Shown here: piece after piece, positions 6,855 through 12,488 of the stretch
Layout: each line of letters begins with the position of its first letter
Position numbering within the stretch: position 1 is the stretch's first letter
Assembly (NCBI GenBank): GCA_934463345.1
Contig: CAKSJL010000048.1
Coordinates: forward strand, 1 to 13,383
Source of the DNA: an uncultured Oscillospiraceae bacterium
GTDB taxonomy: Bacteria; Bacillota; Clostridia; Oscillospirales; Ruminococcaceae
DNA: 13,383 nt
Direction of reading: 5' to 3'
Made by a program: the position numbers and the translations under genes
Notes under the pieces: model-generated
What the model saw: only the letters and a program-made list of their open reading frames with translations
Told to the model about the DNA's origin: nothing
Database searches by the model: none

Positions 6855-6897
6855 AACCCGGTCACTTCACTGAAATTCAGTAAAGTGACCGGGTTTT
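6855..6897. terminator. Bidirectional terminator between mgtE and the GNAT gene
   Basis: AACCCGGTCACTT pairs with AAGTGACCGGGTT (13 bp), continued by ACTGA with TCAGT around an AAT loop after one mismatch. On the plus strand it ends in TTTT. On the minus strand the stem is followed by G and six T. It can thus close mgtE and, from the other side, the GNAT transcript. Confidence 0.9.
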
Positions 6898-6899
6898 AA

Positions 6900-7057
6900 A
6901 ACTTGTTCAGATAGGATTTGTGCATAGACTTTCGAGCATAATTTGACTGATAACAAGGCAAAAATTTGAAGGCACACTGACGTATGGCAAGAATTTTTAA
7001 CGCAGTTATCAGACAAATTTGCCGAAAAGATATGTGAATAGCCTATGAGAACAAGTT
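6900..7057. repeat. Family B foldback repeat, copy downstream of mgtE
   Basis: Nested pairing over 158 bp: AACTTGTTC (6900-6908) with GAACAAGTT (7049-7057), ATAGG with CCTAT, TTTCG with CGAAA, and ATTTGACTGATAAC (6941-6954) with GTTATCAGACAAAT (7005-7018) apart from one central mismatch. It shares AATTTTTAACGCAGT (6992-7006), AAATTTGC and the terminal AGTTCT/GGTTCT end with the 5267-5377 copy in the same orientation, so the two are direct repeats flanking mgtE. It would be transcribed in the 3' UTR of the GNAT gene. No coding sequence is seen. Confidence 0.7.
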
Positions 7058-7067
7058 CTTACTGTAA

Positions 7068-7110
7068 TTTAAGGCAATGCTGAACAAAGATTGTGCGGTG
7101 CTGCCTTAAA
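7068..7110 (-). repeat. Short family A repeat at the end of the GNAT gene
   Basis: A 43-bp element with perfect inverted ends TTTAAGGCA (7068-7076) and TGCCTTAAA (7102-7110). Read on the minus strand it begins AAGGCAGCACCGCACAATC, matching the left end of the 4715 copy almost base for base, and then keeps CAGCATTGCCTT from the right. It looks like an internal deletion derivative. The stop codon of the GNAT gene (7108-7106) lies in its left end. Confidence 0.72.
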
Positions 7111-7732
7111 ATAATTGTCCGGGAAGTTTAAACTTTTCCTTATATGGAAACTGTCTGTCAAACTCCTCAGCTTCTGTTTCATCAACAAAATATCCACTCG
7201 GTGTTGAATATTCACCTGTGATACCATCAAGATATCCGTCGATAAGTTCTCTACACAGAAAAAACGATGAATCTGCTCCCTCCGGCAGTCCATGATAACG
7301 GATGCCGTATTTACTCGCAAAGATAAAGCCGCTTTTTCCGTAAAAATCAATGTTGCCCTCAAAGCACACTGCACCACAGCCAAGCTCTGCCGCCTTTTCA
7401 AGAGAATAATCCAGCAGAAGTTTTCCATATCCTTTTCTTTTAAGCTCAGGTGTTATGCAGATAGGCCCCATTGTCATAATGGGAATATTTCTGCCATCGT
7501 CGGCTTTTATCACAGCCCTGACAAAAATATTCTGACCAATAAGCTTTCCGTCACGTTCCATGACAAAATCAAGCTCTGGTACAAAGTCACTGTCATTTCT
7601 CAGCTGATTCAGCACATAATGCTCCAGACAGCCGGGACGATAAACATTCCAGAATGATTCTCTTACAAGATTTTCGGTTTCACGATATTCATCTTCTCTT
7701 TCCAGACGAATTACATAGTCATTTTTATTCAT
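7106..7732 (-). CDS. GNAT family N-acetyltransferase
   Basis: A 208-residue acetyl-CoA-dependent acyltransferase; the substrate cannot be told. The GNAT motif A is clear: the beta strand PIMTMGPICITPELK followed by the pyrophosphate loop RKGYGK at residues 99-104 and a long helix. The motif B region follows as VCFEGNIDFYGKSGF, where F-Y-G-K-S-G-F is typical. The extra 60 C-terminal residues are common in the subgroup with a Yfh-like tail. The start ATG at 7732 has AGGAGG 7 nt upstream. A TTG-initiated 28-codon extension is open but has no suitable ribosome binding site. It has its own promoter at 7896-7924 and a structured leader of about 157 nt. Confidence 0.88.
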   Translation of the reverse strand: MNKNDYVIRLEREDEYRETENLVRESFWNVYRPGCLEHYVLNQLRNDSDFVPELDFVMERDGKLIGQNIFVRAVIKADDGRNIPIMTMGPICITPELKRKGYGKLLLDYSLEKAAELGCGAVCFEGNIDFYGKSGFIFASKYGIRYHGLPEGADSSFFLCRELIDGYLDGITGEYSTPSGYFVDETEAEEFDRQFPYKEKFKLPGQLF

Positions 7733-7768
7733 TATTTTTCCTCCTGATGATTGTTGAACTGCAATTCT

Positions 7769-7803
7769 GGGAGGCTTGTGTGAAATAGCAGCGCAAACCT
7801 CCC
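7769..7803 (-). other. GC-rich leader hairpin before the GNAT gene
   Basis: In the minus-strand transcript GGGAGGUUUG (7803-7794) pairs with CAAGCCUCCC (7778-7769), ten pairs including one U-G wobble. The wobble pairs only in the minus-strand RNA, which supports an RNA role. No T-run follows. A possible leader peptide of 11 codons, starting TTG after AGGAG and ending TGA, lies just upstream of this hairpin. It is too short to be sure of. Confidence 0.4.
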
Positions 7804-7861
7804 GGTCAGCCTGCAATCTCCAAGGTGTTGTTCTTCTTCAAACAGCAATCTCCTAAAAATA

Positions 7862-7898
7862 AATATTGACGCATTCATTAACTGAATGCATCAATATT
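7862..7898. promoter_or_regulatory. 37-bp palindrome overlapping the GNAT promoter start site
   Basis: The arms are 7862-7877 and 7883-7898, with core TTGACGCATTCA against TGAATGCATCAA. They match at 15 of 16 positions around a 5-bp centre. It begins in the -10 box and covers the predicted start point at about 7889. It could be a repressor operator, or a hairpin at the very 5' end of the mRNA, in which the single mismatch becomes a G-U pair. Confidence 0.5.
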
Positions 7899-7924
7899 AT
7901 AGCATATTTTTTTACTCGATTCAA
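7896..7924 (-). promoter_or_regulatory. SigA-type promoter for the GNAT gene
   Basis: TTGAAT at 7924-7919, a 17-bp spacer, then a perfect TATAAT at 7901-7896 on the minus strand. The -35 overlaps the stop codon of the upstream alkyltransferase gene. The predicted leader is about 157 nt. Confidence 0.8.
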
Positions 7925-8454
7925 GTACTCTTATTTTTAGGAAAAAATAATCCTGTCATATCTGTCTTTTCAAGCTCAAGAAGTCTAACCTTCAAATCTA
8001 TTCCTCCTGCATATCCTGTAAGACTGCCGTTTGTTCCGACAACTCTGTGGCATGGAATTATAACAGAAATCGGATTATGCCCGACCGCACCACCTACCGC
8101 CTGTGCAGACATTCTTTCCTTTCCAGTCTCTGCTGCAATTATCCTGGCAATTTCGCCATAAGTCATGGTCTGACCATACGGAATAGTAAGCATTATTTCA
8201 CATACGCGCCTACGGAAGTTCGTCATATTGCTTATGCTGAGAGGCGGCGTGAAGTCAGGCTCTTCACCGCTGAAATAAATATCGAGCCACCTCGTCGCCT
8301 GAGAAAAGACCGGCAGATTTCCGGAAATGTTTTCCTTGACAAGCGTCTGTGCAAAATACTTCTGACCTTCAAACCAGAGTCCCGTCAGAGCTTTTCCATC
8401 GCTTGCAATAGTGATATTCCCAAGCGGAGAATTATAGTGACAGGTGTAGTCCAT
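7921..8454 (-). CDS. ogt: Methylated-DNA--[protein]-cysteine S-methyltransferase
   Basis: A 177-residue O6-alkylguanine-DNA alkyltransferase, a suicide DNA-repair enzyme that moves the alkyl group from O6-guanine onto its own cysteine. The acceptor motif IPCHRVVG has C135. The family context is complete: the helix-turn-helix region with TIPYGQTMTYGEIA, then RMSAQAVGGAVGHNPISVIIPCHRV and GYAGGIDLKVRLLELE. An N-terminal ribonuclease-H-like domain begins YTCHYNSPLGNI. The start at 8454 has GGAGG 5 nt upstream. ATGs at 8469 and 8466 are open but lack a site. It sits 62 bp after the DUF1893 gene with no terminator between, so it probably ends the MerR-promoter operon. Confidence 0.94.
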   Translation of the reverse strand: MDYTCHYNSPLGNITIASDGKALTGLWFEGQKYFAQTLVKENISGNLPVFSQATRWLDIYFSGEEPDFTPPLSISNMTNFRRRVCEIMLTIPYGQTMTYGEIARIIAAETGKERMSAQAVGGAVGHNPISVIIPCHRVVGTNGSLTGYAGGIDLKVRLLELEKTDMTGLFFPKNKST

Positions 8455-8516
8455 ATTTTCCTCCATCATTTCTTTTTTGGAGCATAGTCTCTCATTCTGT
8501 CAATTACTTCTGCATG

Positions 8517-8960
8517 CTATTCACCTTTCGACTTCATCATTTTGCTGACAGCCTCACCAAGCTTCAGAAAAGCTTCATCCGGCATATAAACATTTTCTAC
8601 AGCCTTTTCCATAGGGCAGATGTCATCACCGTTACGGTTTATAATTGCATCAGTTACAGTATCAGACTCAACAATAATTCCGTTTTCCTCAAGAAGCCTT
8701 ACAGCGCCTTTACTCATTACAGACGCATGAACAGCAGTCACCTTTAAGAGGATATACAGAAATGCCGCTGCACGTCCGACAATTCTGTCTGCTGCCGAAT
8801 AGCCCTGTACGTCCGTTTTATCATTTAAAAGCTTCATAAGCGGCTTTATACCCCTTTCACAGCTTTTAATCACACTATCACCCCTGCACAGAACACAGGT
8901 ATACTCCCCTGACTCAAACAGCTTAACCGCTTTGTCAAGATCCTTATCTGAGAAGCTCAT
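8517..8960 (-). CDS. DUF1893 domain protein (TM1506-like)
   Basis: A 147-residue protein of the DUF1893 family, whose structural prototype TM1506 has a cytidine-deaminase-like fold; activity is unknown. Family signatures seen: a conserved Cys in YTCVLCRGDSVI, RGIKPLMKLL, ADRIVGRAAAFLYILL, VMSKGAVRLLEENGI and the C-terminal INRNGDDICPME. The start ATG at 8960 lies inside the aldo/keto reductase gene (17-bp overlap) with GGAG about 10 nt upstream, so the two are tightly coupled. After the TAG stop the same frame stays open for 16 more codons to a TGA at 8469-8467. The C-terminus may once have been longer, but 147 residues already fits the family. Confidence 0.85.
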   Translation of the reverse strand: MSFSDKDLDKAVKLFESGEYTCVLCRGDSVIKSCERGIKPLMKLLNDKTDVQGYSAADRIVGRAAAFLYILLKVTAVHASVMSKGAVRLLEENGIIVESDTVTDAIINRNGDDICPMEKAVENVYMPDEAFLKLGEAVSKMMKSKGE

Positions 8961-10065
8961 TGCTTACTTTCTCCAGTTCTTTTCTGATCTGAATATGCTG
9001 TGGACATGCCTGTTCGCATTTTCCGCATTTTATGCATTCGTTTGCACGTTTTTTGCCATGTCCGCCGACAAGCCAGTTTTCCTGACCAAGAGCGCTTTCC
9101 TTGTTGCCATAAAGAGTTAGATAATTCATGGCGGTAAACGAACCGGAAACGCCAATATTCATTGGACAGACCTTTGCACAGTAATTGCATGTAGTGCATG
9201 GTATAAGCGGTATTCTGTTCAATGCTTCCTGTGCAAGAACTATAGTACTGCGTTCGCTTTCACTCAGTCCGCTGAAATCCTTCATGTAGGAAAGATTGTC
9301 CTGCATCTGTTCTGTGTTGCTCATTCCGGAAAGAACAGTCAAAACACCGTCGAGGTCTGCTGCAAAACGAACAGCCCATGAAGCCGGCGACATATCAGGT
9401 TCTGCCGCTTTAAGCACATCAGCCACAGACTGCGGAGGAGTTGCAAGCATTCCGCCCTTAACAGGCTCCATAATTATAATCGGCTTGCCATGCTTTCTTG
9501 CAACCTCATAGCATTCCCTTGAGCATATTTCAGGATTTTCCCAGTCGGCATAGTTTATCTGAAGCTGAACAAATTCCATTTCAGGATGTGCTGTCAGAAT
9601 TTCCTCAAGCTCTTCCGGGGTTGAGTGGAATGAAAATCCGACATGGCGCAGCACACCTTCCATTTTCTTTTCCTGAACCCAGTTCCAGAGATCGAATTTA
9701 TGAAAATATTCCGTTCTCGTTTCACCAAGATTATGAAGAAGATAAAAGTCAAAATATCCGGCGCCTGTCTGCTTCAATGAAACCTCAAGCTGAGACTGTG
9801 CTTCTTCCTTTGTCTTGCAGTTTATCCATGCTGCATTCTTAGTTGCAAGCTGGAAGCTTTCTCTCGGATAGCGTTCAACAAGAGCCTGTCTTATTGCGTC
9901 CTCGCTTCCGTTGTATGCCCATGCGGTATCAAAGTATGTAAAGCCTGCTTCCATGAACATATCAACCATTTTCTTTGTCTGTTCAATGTCTATAACGCCA
10001 TTGTTCTGTGGCAGACGCATAAGTCCGAAGCCAAGCTTCTTTATTTCTGTTTCAAAGTATTTCAC
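8944..10065 (-). CDS. Aldo/keto reductase with C-terminal 4Fe-4S ferredoxin domain
   Basis: A 373-residue COG1453-type oxidoreductase with an NADP(H)-type TIM barrel plus a bacterial ferredoxin-like tail. The barrel starts GFGLMRLP (residues 12-19). The catalytic tetrad can be placed as D46, Y51, K76 and H111 (FDTAWAYNGSE, ATKNAAW and YLLHNL). Two Cys clusters follow: C290-x2-C293-x2-C296-x3-C300-P and C344-x2-C347-x2-C350-x3-C354-P, enough for two 4Fe-4S centres. Substrate unknown; a low-potential electron partner is likely. The start is GTG at 10065 with GAGGG 8 nt upstream, 3 bp after the ECF gene stop. Its end overlaps the DUF1893 gene. The compact spacing marks a three-gene operon. Confidence 0.93.
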   Translation of the reverse strand: MKYFETEIKKLGFGLMRLPQNNGVIDIEQTKKMVDMFMEAGFTYFDTAWAYNGSEDAIRQALVERYPRESFQLATKNAAWINCKTKEEAQSQLEVSLKQTGAGYFDFYLLHNLGETRTEYFHKFDLWNWVQEKKMEGVLRHVGFSFHSTPEELEEILTAHPEMEFVQLQINYADWENPEICSRECYEVARKHGKPIIIMEPVKGGMLATPPQSVADVLKAAEPDMSPASWAVRFAADLDGVLTVLSGMSNTEQMQDNLSYMKDFSGLSESERSTIVLAQEALNRIPLIPCTTCNYCAKVCPMNIGVSGSFTAMNYLTLYGNKESALGQENWLVGGHGKKRANECIKCGKCEQACPQHIQIRKELEKVSNELLR

Positions 10066-10068
10066 TGT

Positions 10069-10635
10069 TTATTCCCTCTCTGACATCTTTTCATTGTTAA
10101 GACGATACATTATAAGCGGAATCATGATCCACTGAATCGCAAGTCCGAAAATGCCGACTGCAATACTTTTCCAGATAACTGCTGCTGGTATAGCACTGTT
10201 TCCTACTGCATACACAGAAATAAGAATTGCTGCTGCACGAACTGCACGTCCTGCAATCTGAGCTATAATAACCTTTGCAATACATGGAAGCTTTGTATTG
10301 CGGAGAAGTCCACTGAAAAGACCATATGCGCAAAGCTCAAGCATCATGAAAGGCAGCATTGCCGTACCTGGCATGCCAGTTAATCCTGCGCTTATAAGCG
10401 GACTTAAAATTCCCGCTGCCGCACCGGCATAAGGACCGGCTATAAGACCTACCAGAAGGACCGGAAAATGCATCGGTAAAAATATTTCGCCGAGAGCTGT
10501 TCCAAGTCCTGATATGCGTCCCATAACGTGAAGAAGCTGCGGCAAAGCAACAGCTGCAATAACTGCAAGTGCTGCCGCCAGAGTCTGCTTTCTTAGTGAA
10601 AGCTTTGATTTTGTGAGTTCTGCTGAATTTGTCAT
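10069..10635 (-). CDS. ECF transporter S component (substrate-binding membrane subunit)
   Basis: A 188-residue polytopic protein with about six hydrophobic segments. The region EIFLPMHFPVLLVGLIAGPYAGAAAG, followed by SAGLTGMPGTAMLPFMMLELCAYGLFSGLL, is characteristic of energy-coupling-factor S components. These bind a vitamin or other micronutrient and work with a shared EcfA/A'/T module encoded elsewhere. None of those subunits is in the window. The substrate cannot be read from the sequence. AGGAGG at 10650-10645 is 9 nt from the ATG at 10635 but only 3 nt from the ATG at 10641, so 10635 is preferred. It is the first gene of the MerR-type promoter operon and is directly followed by the aldo/keto reductase. 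Confidence 0.85.
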   Translation of the reverse strand: MTNSAELTKSKLSLRKQTLAAALAVIAAVALPQLLHVMGRISGLGTALGEIFLPMHFPVLLVGLIAGPYAGAAAGILSPLISAGLTGMPGTAMLPFMMLELCAYGLFSGLLRNTKLPCIAKVIIAQIAGRAVRAAAILISVYAVGNSAIPAAVIWKSIAVGIFGLAIQWIMIPLIMYRLNNEKMSERE

Positions 10636-10653
10636 TTTCATATTCCTCCTGTT

Positions 10654-10683
10654 ACGGCAGTACCGGTTAAGCGGCGCCGCCTT
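10654..10683 (-). repeat. Minimal family A-like repeat in the ECF gene 5' UTR
   Basis: On the minus strand this 30-bp stretch begins AAGGCGGCGCCGC (11 of 13 with the left end AAGGCAGCACCGC) and ends GGTACTGCCGT (9 of 11 with the right end GGTATTGCCTT). It lies between the predicted transcription start and the ribosome binding site. GC-rich and self-complementary (CGGCGCCG core). It could be a collapsed copy or a chance resemblance. Confidence 0.4.
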
Positions 10684-10696
10684 AATATTTGTTTAC

Positions 10697-10727
10697 ATTA
10701 TACTCCATGGAGTAAACTCCAAGTCAA
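10697..10727 (-). promoter_or_regulatory. MerR-type promoter/operator of the ECF-AKR-DUF1893 operon
   Basis: On the minus strand TTGACT (10727-10722) and a perfect TATAAT (10702-10697) are separated by 19 bp rather than 17. The spacer holds the inverted repeat GGAGTTTACTCC (10720-10709), overlapping a second palindrome ACTCCATGGAGT. An over-long spacer with a dyad inside it is the hallmark of promoters untwisted by MerR-family activators. Operators with CTTGGAGT half-sites are known for MerR-like regulators of aldehyde and reductase genes. No merR gene is in the window, so the regulator acts in trans. Confidence 0.75.
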
Positions 10728-10794
10728 GAGATTTTCCGGTATTTCGTCATGTTTAAAAAAAAAAGCCATATTATATTTGTACCAGATAACATAC

Positions 10795-10822
10795 AAAAAA
10801 AAGCACCGTTATAAACGGTGCT
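10795..10822 (-). terminator. Terminator of the SCP2-PPTase transcript
   Basis: AGCACCGTT pairs with AACGGTGCT over 9 bp around a 3-nt loop, followed on the minus strand by eight T (10802-10795). A smaller hairpin AACGGC with GCCGTT (10841-10857) lies just before it in the transcript. The gap to the ECF promoter holds nothing else recognisable apart from a 10-A run at 10755-10764. Confidence 0.85.
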
Positions 10823-10887
10823 AATAGAGAGGGGGATCACAACGGCCTGCCGCCGTTATTAAAGGCCTTAAAAGACCAATGAAAATG

Positions 10888-11433
10888 TCATATTAAGCTG
10901 TCAACAGAGATTATTTCCTCAAATGACTCATAATATACTTTGTTATTTAAAATATTACTGCTGCAAATACTACAGATAAATTCTTTATCTATTATTATCT
11001 GAGAAAATGTATGACCACTTTCAGTATGAGAAGTAATATAATTATTGTCAATTATAAATTCAGCTTTGTCAAGCGGATATGACAAACCCGTTCCAATAGC
11101 CTTTACAAAACTTTCCTTGAGTGTCCAGAGCTGAAAGAATGCCATATCCGGATCGCTGCTGTTCCTGACATAATCTGCTTCACGTTCAGTAAAGCTTCTT
11201 TTCAGGACACGTTCAGGGTATTTCCGCAGCTTTTCAGCGTCTGCACCGACAGTACGGTCAGAAACAGCGCATACTGCAAGCTGGCGGCAATGGCTTATGT
11301 TGAAATGCACTCCGCATTCCTTTTTTAATTGCGGCTTTCCGTACTCATTGCTGGTAAACAGCTGTTCTTCTGCCGGAATTCCATTTTGCAGAAGTGCAGA
11401 GCGAAGCAGCCTGTGTGCTTCATCCCTGACCAT
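10888..11433 (-). CDS. 4'-phosphopantetheinyl transferase, Sfp type; start codon doubtful
   Basis: An Sfp-superfamily enzyme, which moves phosphopantetheine from CoA to a serine of carrier proteins. Motifs counted from the ATG at 11433: GKPQL (32-36), FNISHC (44-49), VGADAEKL (62-69, Mg2+ ligands D65 and E67), FTERE (81-85) and WTLKESFVKAIGTGL (103-117). The C-terminal third is AT-rich and less conserved. This ATG has no good ribosome binding site. Family-like sequence continues in frame upstream (YSDDENRISHSR, the usual segment before the first helix) to a TGA at 11502-11500. There is no ATG, GTG or TTG in that extension; GTA at 11496 is the nearest to a start. Either a rare start is used or the gene has lost its initiator. 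It follows the SCP2 gene in the same transcript. Confidence 0.78.
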   Translation of the reverse strand: MVRDEAHRLLRSALLQNGIPAEEQLFTSNEYGKPQLKKECGVHFNISHCRQLAVCAVSDRTVGADAEKLRKYPERVLKRSFTEREADYVRNSSDPDMAFFQLWTLKESFVKAIGTGLSYPLDKAEFIIDNNYITSHTESGHTFSQIIIDKEFICSICSSNILNNKVYYESFEEIISVDSLI

Positions 11434-11504
11434 TCTGCTATGAGATATCCTGTTTTCGTCATCAGAATATCTGCATTTTTTTAAATAAAGCGTTACTATT
11501 CAGA

Positions 11505-12116
11505 TCAGCCCTTTTTTGCTGTTGTCTTTGCTGCTGCCTTTACCGGCTTTGTTGATTCCTTTGCAGCCTTGTCGGCAGTTTTCTTAGCAGCCTTTGGAGC
11601 AGTGGACTTTGATGGAGTTTTCTTTGGCTCAGCAAGACCGATTATTGCCGGAGACTCCTCAGTCTTTTTTGCTGCTGTCTTTGAAGCTGATTTAGCTGTT
11701 GTTGTCTTAGTAGTCTTTGAAGCAGCTTTGGCTGTAGTTTTTGAAGCAGTCTTGGCAGCTGTCTTTCTTACAGTTTTCTTTGAAGCCTTTTTGTGCTCTT
11801 CAATTACAGGGATAATTGAAAATGCCTTATCCCAGTTGCCGTCAACAAAAAGCTTTCCGTTCTGAACTGCCTCCATTGCGCTCAGCGTTCCATTGAAAAT
11901 GCTTATGATATCCTCTGCCTGTGCTGTCAGAACTGCATCATTGTCCTTGTAGTCAAAAGGCTCAATATAAAGCTTTCCGTCATTTATCTCAGCATAGAAA
12001 GCACCTTCGCCCTCGCCTGTAACATTGATCTGAAGTGCAAGATGTCCCTCATAATTGCTTACATCGGCAGCACCGATCTCCTCTTTGGTTTTTGCAACGA
12101 TTTCTTCGAAAGTCAT
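11505..12116 (-). CDS. SCP2-like domain protein with Lys/Ala/Thr-rich histone-H1-like tail
   Basis: 203 residues in two parts. Residues 1-105 resemble the SCP2 sterol-carrier fold, a small lipid-binding domain (alternating strands ALQINVTGEGEGAFYAEINDGKLYIEPF, then TAQAEDIISIFNGTLSAMEAVQNGKLFVDGN, a typical SCP2 C-terminal signature). Residues 108-203 are low complexity, with Lys, Ala, Thr and Ser in repeats such as KTASKTTAKAASK, interrupted by the short acidic/apolar patch EESPAIIGLAEP near 153-164. The tail is like bacterial histone-H1-like proteins and probably binds nucleic acid or other polyanions; that is inference. The start at 12116 has GGGAGG 7 nt upstream. The ATG at 12131 contains that site and is rejected. 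It is driven by the promoter at 12189-12217. Confidence 0.8.
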   Translation of the reverse strand: MTFEEIVAKTKEEIGAADVSNYEGHLALQINVTGEGEGAFYAEINDGKLYIEPFDYKDNDAVLTAQAEDIISIFNGTLSAMEAVQNGKLFVDGNWDKAFSIIPVIEEHKKASKKTVRKTAAKTASKTTAKAASKTTKTTTAKSASKTAAKKTEESPAIIGLAEPKKTPSKSTAPKAAKKTADKAAKESTKPVKAAAKTTAKKG

Positions 12117-12188
12117 AAGTAATCCTCCCAATTTGATCTTATAAGAAATATCAGTATAAATGATGATTTTACAAAATTCATTACTATA

Positions 12189-12217
12189 TTTATATCACAG
12201 TAAGATTTTAAAGTCAA
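12189..12217 (-). promoter_or_regulatory. SigA-type promoter of the SCP2-PPTase unit
   Basis: TTGACT at 12217-12212, a 17-bp spacer and TATAAA at 12194-12189 on the minus strand. The predicted start is about 65 nt before the ATG at 12116. Each box matches 5 of 6. Confidence 0.7.
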
Positions 12218-12454
12218 TTGATTATGTGTAGATTTTTTTTTGAATCATTTTGATTTTTTTGGCTTTATTTTACAATTTTCGCAGTACAGCAGGGATTTTT
12301 CGTAATTTTACGATTAAATTTACACAAATTAAAATGCCCTGCTTTTGATTTACTGGGCATTCTGACAGATATTTCTGTTGTGCAAATTGACGAAATCTCA
12401 TATAAATTTTTGTGTAATAAGCTTTCATTTTCATTGTAATCGGTATTTATGCTT

Positions 12455-12488
12455 AAAAAATGAGGACACCTTATCTTATAAAGTGTCC
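12455..12488 (-). terminator. Terminator of the SGNH-like gene
   Basis: On the minus strand GGACAC pairs with GTGTCC, with the inner TTAT pairing with ATAA. The stem is followed by TCA and six T (12460-12455). It lies 47 bp after the stop codon of the gene at 12535. Confidence 0.7.

Noticed and set aside
7733-7816. 28-codon TTG-initiated extension of the GNAT protein
   Set aside because: The TTG is almost adjacent to the only upstream GGAG. The ATG at 7732 has an ideal AGGAGG, and the extension forms the leader hairpin.
12224-12270. Terminator formed by the T-rich tract
   Set aside because: Runs of T are present, but the only stem is AATCA/TGATT, too weak and AT-only.
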